The notes under the pieces are model-generated. The model made no database searches and was not told where the DNA came from. It worked only from the letters and a program-made list of their open reading frames with translations. A stretch of DNA of 64,000 bases from Cellvibrio sp. (GTDB lineage: Bacteria; Pseudomonadota; Gammaproteobacteria; Pseudomonadales; Cellvibrionaceae), in assembly GCA_016712405.1 (NCBI GenBank), contig JADJRD010000001.1, forward strand, positions 372,001 to 436,000, given 5' to 3'. Below are positions 1 to 8,610 of the stretch, in pieces (the first letter of the stretch is position 1; each line of letters starts with the position of its first letter). Position numbers and translations under genes: made by a program.

Positions 1-134
1 GAGTGGTGAATGCGCAAGGTAAAATTTCCATGCTTGAAAATTCTCTTGGTTATCTTGAACAGATTCGTCGCTTGCAGCTCGACGGTGTATTGCTTGTTAA
101 TGGGCGTGTTCCACTCAAAACCTATCAATGGTGA
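1..134 (+). CDS. C-terminal end of an unidentified protein (partial)
   Basis: An open frame runs in from the window edge and stops at a TGA at 132-134, giving about 43 C-terminal residues that end ...GRVPLKTYQW. The segment contains a short amphipathic stretch (SMLENSLGYLEQIRRLQ). I do not recognise the family from so little sequence. It is co-directional with gyrA, 180 bases upstream of it. In Pseudomonas mtnA lies here, but nothing in this tail identifies MtnA. Confidence 0.5.
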   Translation, partial: VVNAQGKISMLENSLGYLEQIRRLQLDGVLLVNGRVPLKTYQW

Positions 135-314
135 AGAAAAATGCTGTGTGTTTTTTGTGCAGCATGAGTTTCCGGTCTGCTTATAAAATCTGCCAGCTTC
201 AATAGCCTAAATACTTGTCACAACAGCTAATTTTGGCTGTGCCATTGTGTAGGTATTTATGCTACCATCGCGCCTCTTTTTCCAGTCCCTAACAATAAGG
301 AAAGCGATATTCCC

Positions 315-2972
315 ATGGTCGAATTCGCCAAAGAAATATCCCCCGTAAATATCGAAGATGAATTGCGTCAATCCTATTTGGATTATGCGATGAGCGTTAT
401 TGTTGGCCGCGCTTTACCTGATGTGCGCGATGGCTTGAAGCCTGTGCATCGACGCGTGCTGTTTGCGATGAGTGAACTCAATAACGATTGGAATAAACCC
501 TATAAAAAATCAGCCCGTATCGTGGGTGACGTAATCGGTAAATATCACCCGCATGGTGATAACGCGGTATACGACACAATCGTTCGTATGGCGCAGCCCT
601 TTTCACTGCGTTACATGCTGGTGGATGGTCAAGGTAACTTCGGTTCCATCGATGGTGATAACGCAGCGGCTATGCGTTATACCGAAATCCGTATGGCCAA
701 AATTGCACACGATTTATTGGCTGATCTTGATAAAGAAACGGTCGATTTTGTTCCCAACTATGATGGTTCAGAGCAAATCCCCGCGGTACTTCCGACCCGC
801 ATCCCTAATTTATTGATCAACGGATCGTCTGGTATCGCTGTGGGCATGGCGACCAACATTCCTCCTCATAACTTACGAGAAGTTGTTCTTGGCTGTTTGG
901 CATTGATTGATAATCCTGAGATTACTATCGATGAATTAATGGAGTTTATTCCGGGGCCAGATTTTCCGACAGCCGCGATTATCAATGGTCGTGCTGGAAT
1001 TGTTGAAGCCTACCGCACTGGTCGCGGTCGTGTCGTAATGCGCGCGCGCGCTGAAGTTGAGCGTGATGAAAAAACCGGACGCGAAACGATTATAGTCACC
1101 GAGATTCCTTATCAGGTGAACAAGGCGCGTTTGATTGAACGTATTGCCGAGTTGGTCAAAGAGAAAAAAATCGAAGGTATCAGCGAACTGCGCGATGAAT
1201 CGGATAAAGACGGTTTGCGTGTGGTCATTGAGGTCAAACGCACCGAATCCGGTGATGTGCTGTTAAATAATTTATACGCACAAACCCAGTTGCAAACCAC
1301 CTTTGGCGTCAACATGGTGGCCTTGGATGACGGCCAGCCAAAACTCTTGAATCTGAAAGAAATGCTGGTGGCTTTTGTTAAGCATCGCCGCGAAGTTGTT
1401 ACACGTCGTACTGTTTATTTGTTGCGTAAAGCACGCGAGCGTGGACATATTTTGGAAGGTTGGGCAGTTGCCATTTCCAATATTGATGAAGTCATTAGCT
1501 TGATTAAAAGTTCTTCATCACCCGCAGAAGCTAAAGAAGGTTTGATGGCGCGTGGTTGGGATGCTTCCGCTATGGTGCCTTTCCTTGAGCGTGCGGGTGA
1601 AACCGCTTGTCGTCCTGAAGAGTTGGGTGCGGAATTTGGTATTCGCGATGGGCGTTATTATTTGTCAGCAGAACAAGCACAAGCGATTTTGGAATTGCGT
1701 CTGCACCGTTTGACCGGTATGGAACACGACAAAATTCTTGCTGAATACGAAGAAAAATTAAAAGAAATTGCCGGATTCCTCGAAATTCTCGGTAATGCCC
1801 TACGTTTGATGGAAGTGATTCGAGAAGAATTGCAGCAAGTCATTTCTGATTATGGTGATAAGCGTCGTTCGGAAATTATTGCCTCCAGTTTGGATTTGAC
1901 CACAGAAGATTTAATCACCGAAGAAGATCGAGTTGTCACCATCTCTCATGGTGGTTATGCCAAAACACAGCCATTGGCCGACTATCAAGCACAGCGTCGC
2001 GGTGGCATGGGCAAATCGGCAACCGCCGTTAAAGATGAAGACTTTGTTGAGCATCTCTTAATTGCTAGTACGCACGATACGATCCTCTGTTTCACCAGTG
2101 CGGGTAAAGTCTATTGGTTGAAGGTCTACATGATTCCAGTGGCGGGTCGCCAATCTCGTGGTCGTCCAGTGGTGAATTTGTTGCCCTTGGAAGAAGGTGA
2201 AAGAATCACCTCCATATTACCTGTGAAGTCTTATGACGATGATCACTTCATCTTTATGGCGACTGCCAAGGGTATTGTGAAGAAAACCGCATTAACCCAA
2301 TTTGCACGTCCGCGTTCAGTGGGTCTGCGTGCAATTGAATTGGATGAAGGCGATACCTTGGTAGGCACAGCGATTACCAATGGCTCTTGCGATGTCATTC
2401 TCTTCTCCAGTTCGGGTAAAGCAGCGCGCTTCCAGGAAGCCAAAATTCGTCCATTAAGTCGTACTTCGCGTGGTGTGCGTGGTATTCGTATGGCCGAGGG
2501 ATTCAAAGTTGTTGGCATGATCATTCCATTACAAGGTGGACAGGCACTGACAGTCAGCGAAAAAGGTTACGGCAAGCGCACATCAGTGGATGAATTCCCG
2601 GCAAAAGGTCGTGGTTCTCAAGGTGTGATCGGCATGCAAACCAGCGAACGTAATGGCCCGTTAATTGGCGCTGTTCAAGTCTTCGATGGTGAAGAGTTTA
2701 TGTTGATTTCCGATCAAGGCACTATGGTACGCACACGTGTAGATGAAGTCTCATTAGTGTCACGTAATACCCAGGGTGTTCGTTTGATTAAATTGCGTGA
2801 TGGCGAGCAAATGCAAGGTCTGCAACGCATCGAAGAAAGCGCAGACGAAAACGCCAAGCGCGAATTGGCCCATGCCGAAGCTAGTGCTGATGATGAAGTA
2901 ATCGAAGATGATGATGTCATTGACGATGGCGATAATGCGGTTGATGATTCAGATGAAGGTTCACCGGAATAA
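315..2972 (+). CDS. gyrA: DNA gyrase subunit A
   Basis: Breakage-reunion subunit of the A2B2 type II topoisomerase that introduces negative supercoils. At 885 aa it has the usual length. The N-terminal winged-helix/tower region carries the catalytic tyrosine at residue 122 (AAMRYTE), exactly in E. coli register. The C-terminal beta-pinwheel carries the GyrA box QRRGGMG near residue 560, and the protein ends in a very acidic tail (about 30 residues rich in D/E), as in other proteobacterial GyrA. The start ATG follows an AAGGA-like ribosome site (about 298-302). In the quinolone-resistance-determining region, residue 83 is Asn (HPHGDNAVYD) where E. coli has Ser; Asp87 is kept. The next genes are hicBA and pheA rather than the serC usual in pseudomonads. 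The identification is secure. Confidence 0.98.
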   Translation: MVEFAKEISPVNIEDELRQSYLDYAMSVIVGRALPDVRDGLKPVHRRVLFAMSELNNDWNKPYKKSARIVGDVIGKYHPHGDNAVYDTIVRMAQPFSLRYMLVDGQGNFGSIDGDNAAAMRYTEIRMAKIAHDLLADLDKETVDFVPNYDGSEQIPAVLPTRIPNLLINGSSGIAVGMATNIPPHNLREVVLGCLALIDNPEITIDELMEFIPGPDFPTAAIINGRAGIVEAYRTGRGRVVMRARAEVERDEKTGRETIIVTEIPYQVNKARLIERIAELVKEKKIEGISELRDESDKDGLRVVIEVKRTESGDVLLNNLYAQTQLQTTFGVNMVALDDGQPKLLNLKEMLVAFVKHRREVVTRRTVYLLRKARERGHILEGWAVAISNIDEVISLIKSSSSPAEAKEGLMARGWDASAMVPFLERAGETACRPEELGAEFGIRDGRYYLSAEQAQAILELRLHRLTGMEHDKILAEYEEKLKEIAGFLEILGNALRLMEVIREELQQVISDYGDKRRSEIIASSLDLTTEDLITEEDRVVTISHGGYAKTQPLADYQAQRRGGMGKSATAVKDEDFVEHLLIASTHDTILCFTSAGKVYWLKVYMIPVAGRQSRGRPVVNLLPLEEGERITSILPVKSYDDDHFIFMATAKGIVKKTALTQFARPRSVGLRAIELDEGDTLVGTAITNGSCDVILFSSSGKAARFQEAKIRPLSRTSRGVRGIRMAEGFKVVGMIIPLQGGQALTVSEKGYGKRTSVDEFPAKGRGSQGVIGMQTSERNGPLIGAVQVFDGEEFMLISDQGTMVRTRVDEVSLVSRNTQGVRLIKLRDGEQMQGLQRIEESADENAKRELAHAEASADDEVIEDDDVIDDGDNAVDDSDEGSPE

Positions 2973-2987
2973 TTTCTGGAGGTTTAT

Positions 2988-3197
2988 ATGCAATTAACAG
3001 CGGTATTACTTCCTGCCCAGGAAGGCGGTTTTGTTGCCATGAATCCTGAAACAGGAACTACAACTCAAGGTGAAACTTTGGATGAAGCCTTGGTTAATCT
3101 GCAAGAAGCAACAGAGCTTTACTTGGAAGAGTTTTCAGTGCAGCAATATGGAAAGCCCTTAATAACTACCATAGATGTAAAACCACATGCCGCCTAG
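2988..3197 (+). CDS. hicB: HicB-family antitoxin
   Basis: A 69-residue protein with the compact HicB partial RNase-H-like fold pattern: an N-terminal strand, the GGFVAMNPE turn, then TxGETLDEALVNLQEATELYLE, the family's helix signature. HicB proteins neutralise the HicA mRNA interferase and often repress their own promoter. This one has no separate DNA-binding domain at the C terminus, so any repression would rely on another mode. A strong GGAGG ribosome site sits about 7 bases before the ATG. It overlaps the downstream hicA start by 11 bases. The antitoxin-first order is the reverse of the E. coli hicAB order but common elsewhere. Confidence 0.85.
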   Translation: MQLTAVLLPAQEGGFVAMNPETGTTTQGETLDEALVNLQEATELYLEEFSVQQYGKPLITTIDVKPHAA

Positions 3198-3411
3198 TTA
3201 TCCGCATCTTTCAGGGAAAGAGGTGATCAAAACGCTTGAAAAAATGGGTTTTGTTATTGTGCGTCAAAAAGGTAGTCACTTGGTTTTGAGAAATGGAAAT
3301 CACGGTTGCGTAGTACCTAATCATGCGGAAATAAAAGTAGGAACTTTGTCCGGAATTTTAAAGCAAGCGGGAATTTCTCTTGAAGAATTCTTGCGTGTTT
3401 ATAATGTGTAA
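3187..3411 (+). CDS. hicA: HicA-family mRNA interferase toxin
   Basis: A 74-residue dsRBD-like protein with the HicA signature: SGKEVIKTLEKMGF, then the RQKGSHLVL motif holding the catalytic histidine, then VVPNHAEIKVGTLSGILKQAGIS. HicA cleaves mRNA independently of ribosomes and arrests growth when HicB is lost. It overlaps hicB by 11 bases, so translation is probably coupled. The stop lies only 10 bases before pheA, so the pair sits inside what is normally a housekeeping operon; this suggests insertion into the gyrA-pheA interval. All the catalytic features I know for HicA are present, so the toxin looks intact. Confidence 0.87.
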   Translation: MPPSYPHLSGKEVIKTLEKMGFVIVRQKGSHLVLRNGNHGCVVPNHAEIKVGTLSGILKQAGISLEEFLRVYNV

Positions 3412-3421
3412 TTAAATCCAA

Positions 3422-4528
3422 ATGCAAAACGATCAAACCACTGAAAAATTGCTCGCCCTGCGCGATCAAATTGATGAGATAGACGGCAAGATTGCAGAAT
3501 TAATTTCAGCAAGGGCGCGTTGCGCGCAAGAAGTAGCTGAAGTCAAAAAAGCAGGTTTGCCTGATGCTACATCGGTGTTGTTTTATCGTCCTGAGCGCGA
3601 AGCGCAGGTTTTGCGTAAAGCGATGGAGCGTAACAAAGGCCCGCTCAGTAATGAAGAGCTGGCGCGGTTGTTTCGTGAAATAATGTCCGCTTGTTTAGCC
3701 TTGGAAAATCCGATTAAGGTCGCATTTCTTGAGGTAGAAGGAACCTTTACCCAACAAGCAGCCCTAAAACATTTTGGTCATTCAGCAGTGACCTTACCCT
3801 TTTCTGCAATTGACGAAGTGTTTCGTGAAGTTGAAGCGGGCGCAGTCAATTACGGTGTAGTACCGGTTGAAAATTCGACTGAAGGTGTAGTCAATCACAC
3901 GCTCGATAATTTCATGCAATCCAATTTAAAAATTTGTGGTGAAGTGGAATTACGCATTCATCATAATTTGATGGTGTCTGACGTCACCAACACACAAAAT
4001 ATCTCTCGAATTTATTCTCATTCGCAGTCTTTAGCGCAATGTCGTAAGTGGTTAGATGCGCATTATCCCAAAGCCGAACGTATTGCTGTTGCATCGAATG
4101 CAGAAGCCGCAAAACGTTTAAAAGGTGAATGGAATGCGGCGGCAATTGCGGGTTCCATGGCCGCAGAATTATACGGATTAAAAATTCTCGCTGAAAAAAT
4201 CGAAGATCAACCGGATAACTCCACGCGCTTTTTAATTATCGGTACTCAACAAGTTCCACCAAGTAGTGTTGATAAAACCTCAATTATGGTGGCTATGCGG
4301 AATGAACCTGGTGCGTTACATAATTTGCTTGAGCCCTTTCATAGGCACAATATAGATTTAACTCGCGTAGAAACCCGTCCATCGCGTACAGGTGTTTGGA
4401 CTTACGTCTTTTTTATCGATTTTGCTGGTCATGTTCAAGACCCCTTAATTAGCGATGTGATGAAAGATGTTTCCAAACGCTGCGCAGATTTAAAGCTCCT
4501 CGGATCTTATCCCAAAGCGGTTTTGTAA
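3422..4528 (+). CDS. pheA: P-protein: chorismate mutase / prephenate dehydratase
   Basis: Bifunctional cytoplasmic enzyme for phenylalanine synthesis, converting chorismate to prephenate and then to phenylpyruvate. At 368 aa it has the usual length for gammaproteobacteria. Domains in order: an AroQ-type chorismate mutase helix bundle (residues ~5-95, LRDQIDEIDGKIAELI), a prephenate dehydratase domain (~97-275) with the STRF motif, and a C-terminal ACT domain (~285-360; NEPGALHNLL and ETRPSR) that binds Phe for feedback inhibition. No clear Shine-Dalgarno precedes the ATG, which lies 10 bases after hicA. tyrA follows after 5 bases, so the two form a unit for aromatic amino acids. Confidence 0.96.
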   Translation: MQNDQTTEKLLALRDQIDEIDGKIAELISARARCAQEVAEVKKAGLPDATSVLFYRPEREAQVLRKAMERNKGPLSNEELARLFREIMSACLALENPIKVAFLEVEGTFTQQAALKHFGHSAVTLPFSAIDEVFREVEAGAVNYGVVPVENSTEGVVNHTLDNFMQSNLKICGEVELRIHHNLMVSDVTNTQNISRIYSHSQSLAQCRKWLDAHYPKAERIAVASNAEAAKRLKGEWNAAAIAGSMAAELYGLKILAEKIEDQPDNSTRFLIIGTQQVPPSSVDKTSIMVAMRNEPGALHNLLEPFHRHNIDLTRVETRPSRTGVWTYVFFIDFAGHVQDPLISDVMKDVSKRCADLKLLGSYPKAVL

Positions 4529-4533
4529 TTCGT

Positions 4534-5439
4534 ATGTCTGACTCTGTTCAAGAAATTCCTTTCATTCGCAAACTAGTTGTTGTGGGTATAGGTTTGATTG
4601 GTGGAAGTTTTGCTGCTGGATTAAAAAATCGTGGTGCCTGTGAAGAAGTGATCGGCATTAGCCGAAATCCTGATCAAGCAAAACAAGCTGTTGAGCTAGG
4701 TGTGGTGGATCGTGCTTTTACCTCTTTAGATGAAATTGCAACTGAATTGACTGATGAAGATGTGATTTTTATTGCAGTCCCAACCTTGTCTGTTGAAAAA
4801 GTTTTGTTAGATATTCATCGTTGTGTCACTGCAAAGGTAACCATTACTGATGGTGCAAGCGTTAAAGGAAATGTATTCATCGCAGCGCAAAAAATATTTG
4901 GGCAGATGCCGTCTGAGTTCGTATTGGGGCATCCCATTGCTGGCTCAGAAAAAAGCGGCGTGACAGCAGCCAATCCCAATTTGTATGAAAATCATCGCGT
5001 CATTTTAACGCCAGTTGAATCCACATCTGCACAGCATTTGTTGCGAGTCACCCAGCTGTGGGAAATTCTGGGCGCAGAAGTATTGACTATGACAGTTGAG
5101 GATCATGATGATGTTCTTGCCGCTACCAGTCATTTGCCACATGCAATTGCCTATTCGTTGGTTGATACACTTGCACATGATATAGCTAACCCCAATATTT
5201 TTCGTTATGCAGCCGGTGGGTTTCGGGATTTTACGCGAATCGCATCCAGTGATCCGGTGATGTGGCACGATATTATGAAAGCCAATAAAGCCGCGATATT
5301 ACGATCTTTGGATCTGTTTACCGATAATTTACAACGTATGCGCAGCAGTATCGAAAAGGAAGACAGTGATTATTTGCTGGAAGTATTCAGTCGAGCCAAA
5401 GAGGCGCGGGATGAATATACCAAGATGCTGAAGCAGTAA
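4534..5439 (+). CDS. tyrA: Prephenate (or arogenate) dehydrogenase
   Basis: NAD(P)-dependent oxidative decarboxylation of prephenate toward tyrosine. The 301-aa protein opens with a Rossmann fold (VVGIGLIGGSFA, residues ~15-26), followed by the HPIAGSEKSG substrate motif and the helical C-terminal dimerisation domain (TSHLPHAIAYSL, GGFRDFTRIASSDP). It is a stand-alone dehydrogenase. In many pseudomonads tyrA is fused to, or followed by, aroA (EPSP synthase), which is absent here; the next gene is cysD. It starts 5 bases after pheA and is probably co-transcribed with it. Confidence 0.93.
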   Translation: MSDSVQEIPFIRKLVVVGIGLIGGSFAAGLKNRGACEEVIGISRNPDQAKQAVELGVVDRAFTSLDEIATELTDEDVIFIAVPTLSVEKVLLDIHRCVTAKVTITDGASVKGNVFIAAQKIFGQMPSEFVLGHPIAGSEKSGVTAANPNLYENHRVILTPVESTSAQHLLRVTQLWEILGAEVLTMTVEDHDDVLAATSHLPHAIAYSLVDTLAHDIANPNIFRYAAGGFRDFTRIASSDPVMWHDIMKANKAAILRSLDLFTDNLQRMRSSIEKEDSDYLLEVFSRAKEARDEYTKMLKQ

Positions 5440-5548
5440 TAAGCTTAGATTTTTTTTGTGCTTAACAAACTGAATCTCTTTCGTTAGAGTGCCGTCTAGC
5501 CTAAAAAGTGCTGCCAAATTTTTTAAACTTTGCAACGATGATTTTCTC

Positions 5549-6457
5549 ATGACTGATACTAAATTGACTCATCTTAAACAACTGGAAGCTGAAAGCATTC
5601 ACATTATTCGTGAAGTGGCTGCGGAATTTGATAATCCAGTGATGCTTTATTCTGTAGGTAAAGATTCTGCGGTGATGATGCATCTCACCATGAAAGCTTT
5701 TTATCCAGGTAAGCCACCATTCCCATTAATGCATGTGGATACCACCTGGAAGTTCAAGGAAATGATTGAATTTCGTGACAAACGTATTAAGGACCTAGGT
5801 TGGGATCTCATTGTGCATATTAATCAAGAAGGTATTGATGCAGGCATTGGTCCTTTCACTCATGGTAGTGCAGTGCACACCGATGTGATGAAAACCCAGG
5901 GCTTGAAGCAGGCCTTGAATAAATATGGTTTCGATGCTGCTTTTGGTGGTGCGCGTCGCGATGAAGAAAAGTCGCGTGCGAAAGAACGTGTTTATTCCTT
6001 TCGCGATAAAAATCATCGCTGGGATCCAAAAAATCAACGCCCCGAGTTGTGGAATATTTATAACGGTCGCATTGCAAAAGGTGAAAGTATTCGCGTGTTT
6101 CCATTATCTAACTGGACGGAATTGGATATTTGGCAATACATTCATTTAGAAAATATACCCATCGTTCCACTTTATTTTGCAGCGAAGCGCCCGGTTGTTG
6201 AGCGTAACGGAACCTTGATTATGGTTGATGATGAGCGTATGCCATTGGAGCTGGGTGAAAAACCGCAAGAAAAAATGGTGCGTTTCCGTACACTCGGTTG
6301 TTATCCACTTACTGGTGCTGTCGAATCTGAAGCGGCAACATTGCCGGATATTATTCAAGAAATGTTATTGACCACGACTTCTGAACGTCAAGGTCGTGTC
6401 ATAGATCACGATAGTTCGGGATCTATGGAAAAGAAAAAGCAAGAGGGGTATTTCTAA
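5549..6457 (+). CDS. cysD: Sulfate adenylyltransferase small subunit
   Basis: ATP-sulfurylase catalytic subunit (PAPS-reductase-type fold) that forms adenosine 5'-phosphosulfate from ATP and sulfate in assimilatory sulfate reduction. The SVGKDSAVMMHL PP-loop lies near residues 34-45, with FGGARRDEEKSRAKER and a typical C terminus (GSMEKKKQEGYF). I start it at the ATG at 5549, giving 302 aa, the family's usual length. An upstream in-frame GTG at 5489 would add 20 residues not expected in CysD. The stop overlaps the cysN start by one base (TAATG), so the two subunits are coupled. Confidence 0.95.
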   Translation: MTDTKLTHLKQLEAESIHIIREVAAEFDNPVMLYSVGKDSAVMMHLTMKAFYPGKPPFPLMHVDTTWKFKEMIEFRDKRIKDLGWDLIVHINQEGIDAGIGPFTHGSAVHTDVMKTQGLKQALNKYGFDAAFGGARRDEEKSRAKERVYSFRDKNHRWDPKNQRPELWNIYNGRIAKGESIRVFPLSNWTELDIWQYIHLENIPIVPLYFAAKRPVVERNGTLIMVDDERMPLELGEKPQEKMVRFRTLGCYPLTGAVESEAATLPDIIQEMLLTTTSERQGRVIDHDSSGSMEKKKQEGYF

Positions 6458-7869
6458 TGAGTCATCAAAGCGAATTAATTGCAGAAGATATTAATGCTTA
6501 TCTTGCACAGCATGAACAAAAAGAATTGCTGCGTTTTTTAACCTGCGGCAGTGTTGATGATGGTAAAAGCACATTAATTGGTCGACTGCTTCACGATTCA
6601 AAAATGATTTATGAAGATCAATTGGAAGCGATTAAGTCCGACTCAGTAAAACACGGCACTACAGGCGAAAAAATTGATTTGGCTTTATTGGTTGATGGTT
6701 TGCAAGCGGAAAGAGAGCAGGGCATTACTATCGATGTAGCTTACCGGTATTTTTCAACTGCAAAACGTAAATTTATTATTGCTGATACACCAGGTCATGA
6801 ACAGTACACGCGCAATATGGCAACCGGTGCATCAACTTGTGATTTGGCGATTATTTTGATCGATGCGCGTCACGGTGTGATGACACAAACTCGCCGCCAT
6901 AGCTACATCGCGTCTTTGCTTGGAATCAAACATATTGTTGTTGCGATCAACAAAATGGATTTGATGAATTTCGATCAGAAAGTATTTGAAAAAATTAAAA
7001 ATGATTATTTGGTATTTGCTGAAAAGCTGGGTATGAAAAATGTTATGTTCGTACCCATGTCTGCATTGGAAGGCGATAACGTAGTAAATCGTTCCGAAAA
7101 ATCTGGCTGGTACACTGGTAAAACCTTGATGGAAATTTTGGAAACGGTTCCTGTTGCTGCTGATAACACTGTTCAGGATTTCCGTTTTCCTGTGCAATAT
7201 GTGAATCGTCCTAATCTGAATTTTCGAGGTTTCTGCGGCAATGTTGCTTCAGGGGAAATAAAGGTTGGCGATAAAATAAAATCCATGCCTTCAGGTAAAA
7301 CCAGTCACGTGAAATCGATTGTGACATACGATGGTGACTTACAAAAAGCGTTTGTAGGACAAGCAGTAACGCTGACATTAACTGATGAAATTGATATCAG
7401 TCGCGGCGATATGATTGTATTGGAAAAAGATGCCATCAAGCCTACCAATCATATGTCAGCTCATTTAGTGTGGATGACTGAACAAACCTTGCAGCCTGGT
7501 CGTGAATATTTATTCAAATTTGCAAGTAAATTGGTGTCCGGTCAAGTGGATTCTATTCATCACCGTATTGATGTGAATACGCAAGAGAAAACACAAATAT
7601 CGCAATTACAATTAAATGATATTGCCTTTGTCGAATTGGTGTTGAATCAATCTGTGTTGATTGACTCTTACAAAGCCAATCGTGCAACAGGTGCATTTAT
7701 TGTGATTGATCGTTTAACCAATATCACGGTGGGTGCTGGTATGGTTAGCGAATCACTTGCTGAAAAAGCAGTGACTAAATCTCGTTATTCGGAATTTGAA
7801 TTGGAATTAAATGCGTTAATTCGAAAACATTTTCCGCATTGGGAAGCGAAAGATATTTCGTTGTTTTGA
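6457..7869 (+). CDS. cysN: Sulfate adenylyltransferase large subunit (GTPase)
   Basis: Regulatory GTPase subunit that couples GTP hydrolysis to APS formation by CysD. The 470-aa protein shows EF-Tu-like GTPase motifs: G1 GSVDDGKSTLIGRL (~residues 32-45), G3 DTPGHEQ, G4 NKMD, followed by two beta-barrel domains. The length matches stand-alone CysN (E. coli ~475 aa). The fused CysC APS-kinase domain found in CysNC of pseudomonads is absent, and no cysC follows, so APS kinase, if present, is encoded elsewhere. A palindromic repeat begins at the stop codon. Confidence 0.95.
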   Translation: MSHQSELIAEDINAYLAQHEQKELLRFLTCGSVDDGKSTLIGRLLHDSKMIYEDQLEAIKSDSVKHGTTGEKIDLALLVDGLQAEREQGITIDVAYRYFSTAKRKFIIADTPGHEQYTRNMATGASTCDLAIILIDARHGVMTQTRRHSYIASLLGIKHIVVAINKMDLMNFDQKVFEKIKNDYLVFAEKLGMKNVMFVPMSALEGDNVVNRSEKSGWYTGKTLMEILETVPVAADNTVQDFRFPVQYVNRPNLNFRGFCGNVASGEIKVGDKIKSMPSGKTSHVKSIVTYDGDLQKAFVGQAVTLTLTDEIDISRGDMIVLEKDAIKPTNHMSAHLVWMTEQTLQPGREYLFKFASKLVSGQVDSIHHRIDVNTQEKTQISQLQLNDIAFVELVLNQSVLIDSYKANRATGAFIVIDRLTNITVGAGMVSESLAEKAVTKSRYSEFELELNALIRKHFPHWEAKDISLF

Positions 7870-8002
7870 TTGAAAAGCATGACCCCCTCCTAACCTCCCC
7901 CTTTCCAGGGGGAGGGACTTACCCCTTGCTTAATGCGAAGTGAAATTTAGTCCCCTCCCCTGGTAAGGGGAGGGTTAGGGTGGGGTCATGCTTTTTCAAA
8001 AT
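7868..8002. repeat. Palindromic repeat element, copy 1
   Basis: A long imperfect inverted repeat lies right after cysN. The left arm (about 7870-7900, TTGAAAAGCATGACCCC then CTCCTAACC) pairs with the right arm (about 7963-7999, GGTTAGGGTGGGGTC then ATGCTTTTTCAA) with only a few mismatches, enclosing a smaller CCCCC/GGGGG hairpin. The core CCCTCCTAACCTCCC is shared with copies at 30627-30708 and 39822-39935. It may serve as the cysN transcription terminator, but its dispersal points to a small non-autonomous palindromic element. Confidence 0.8.
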
Positions 8003-8164
8003 CCTTGTAAGCCATATCGCACAAAAAACTCAGACATTTCCCACTATTCTTAAAAAAATAATTTGCTAATATGGCCTTCGTAACGACGAGAACGCATTAC
8101 GCAGTTACATAACCTTAAACGCTTTTCAATGATGAAAAGTATTTCTCACTACAAGGAGTTGATT

Positions 8165-8476
8165 ATGAAATCATTAGTTGCTTTTTTATCTGCTGTTATT
8201 GTTTCCCTCTCTGCCGTTACCTTTGTTCAAGCTGAATCCACTGCGCCTGTTAAAGCGCAATCGCAAGTTGAGGCCTCCAAGTCTGCTCAAGTCAATATCA
8301 ATACTGCTGATGTCGATGCATTGATGACTCTTAAAGGGGTTGGTGCTAAAAAGGCTGAAGCCATTGTTGCCTGGCGTAAAGCAAACGGTAAATTTACATC
8401 TGTCGAGCAATTGATGGATGTGAAAGGTATAGGGGAATCAATATTCGAGACGAATAAATCGCGCTTGAGTTTGTAA
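8165..8476 (+). CDS. ComEA-like helix-hairpin-helix secreted protein
   Basis: A 103-aa protein with a signal peptide (MKSLVAFLSAVIVSLSAVTFVQA) and one ComEA-type double HhH domain: VNINTADVDALMTLKGVGAKKAEAIVAWRK, then VEQLMDVKGIG. Such proteins bind dsDNA without sequence specificity; in naturally competent species ComEA ratchets incoming DNA across the periplasm. I choose the ATG at 8165 because AAGGAG sits 6 bases upstream and the signal peptide begins there. It lies alone between cysN and pyrF. The C terminus (FETNKSRLSL) is typical of the short proteobacterial ComEA family. A competence role is plausible but not shown by neighbours. Confidence 0.85.
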   Translation: MKSLVAFLSAVIVSLSAVTFVQAESTAPVKAQSQVEASKSAQVNINTADVDALMTLKGVGAKKAEAIVAWRKANGKFTSVEQLMDVKGIGESIFETNKSRLSL

Positions 8477-8477
8477 T

Positions 8478-8514
8478 CAAAAAAGGGGGCGGGCAAAAGT
8501 CTGCTCCCTTTTTT
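8478..8514 (+). terminator. Rho-independent terminator after the comEA-like gene
   Basis: AAAAAAGGGGGC pairs with GCTCCCTTTTTT across a roughly 13-base loop just after the stop codon. The A run on one side and T run on the other make it usable in both directions. Confidence 0.7.
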
Positions 8515-8610
8515 ATGGCTTGAATGTTCGTTATTCCATGACAAAAAGGTGATTGTCTGAGTGAAATTTGCTTTAATAGCGGCCGTTCAGAAACTTGTGG
8601 ATACTGATGA

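Noticed and set aside
5489..5548. Upstream GTG start for cysD
   Set aside because: It would add 20 residues not seen in CysD; the ATG at 5549 gives the standard 302-residue protein.
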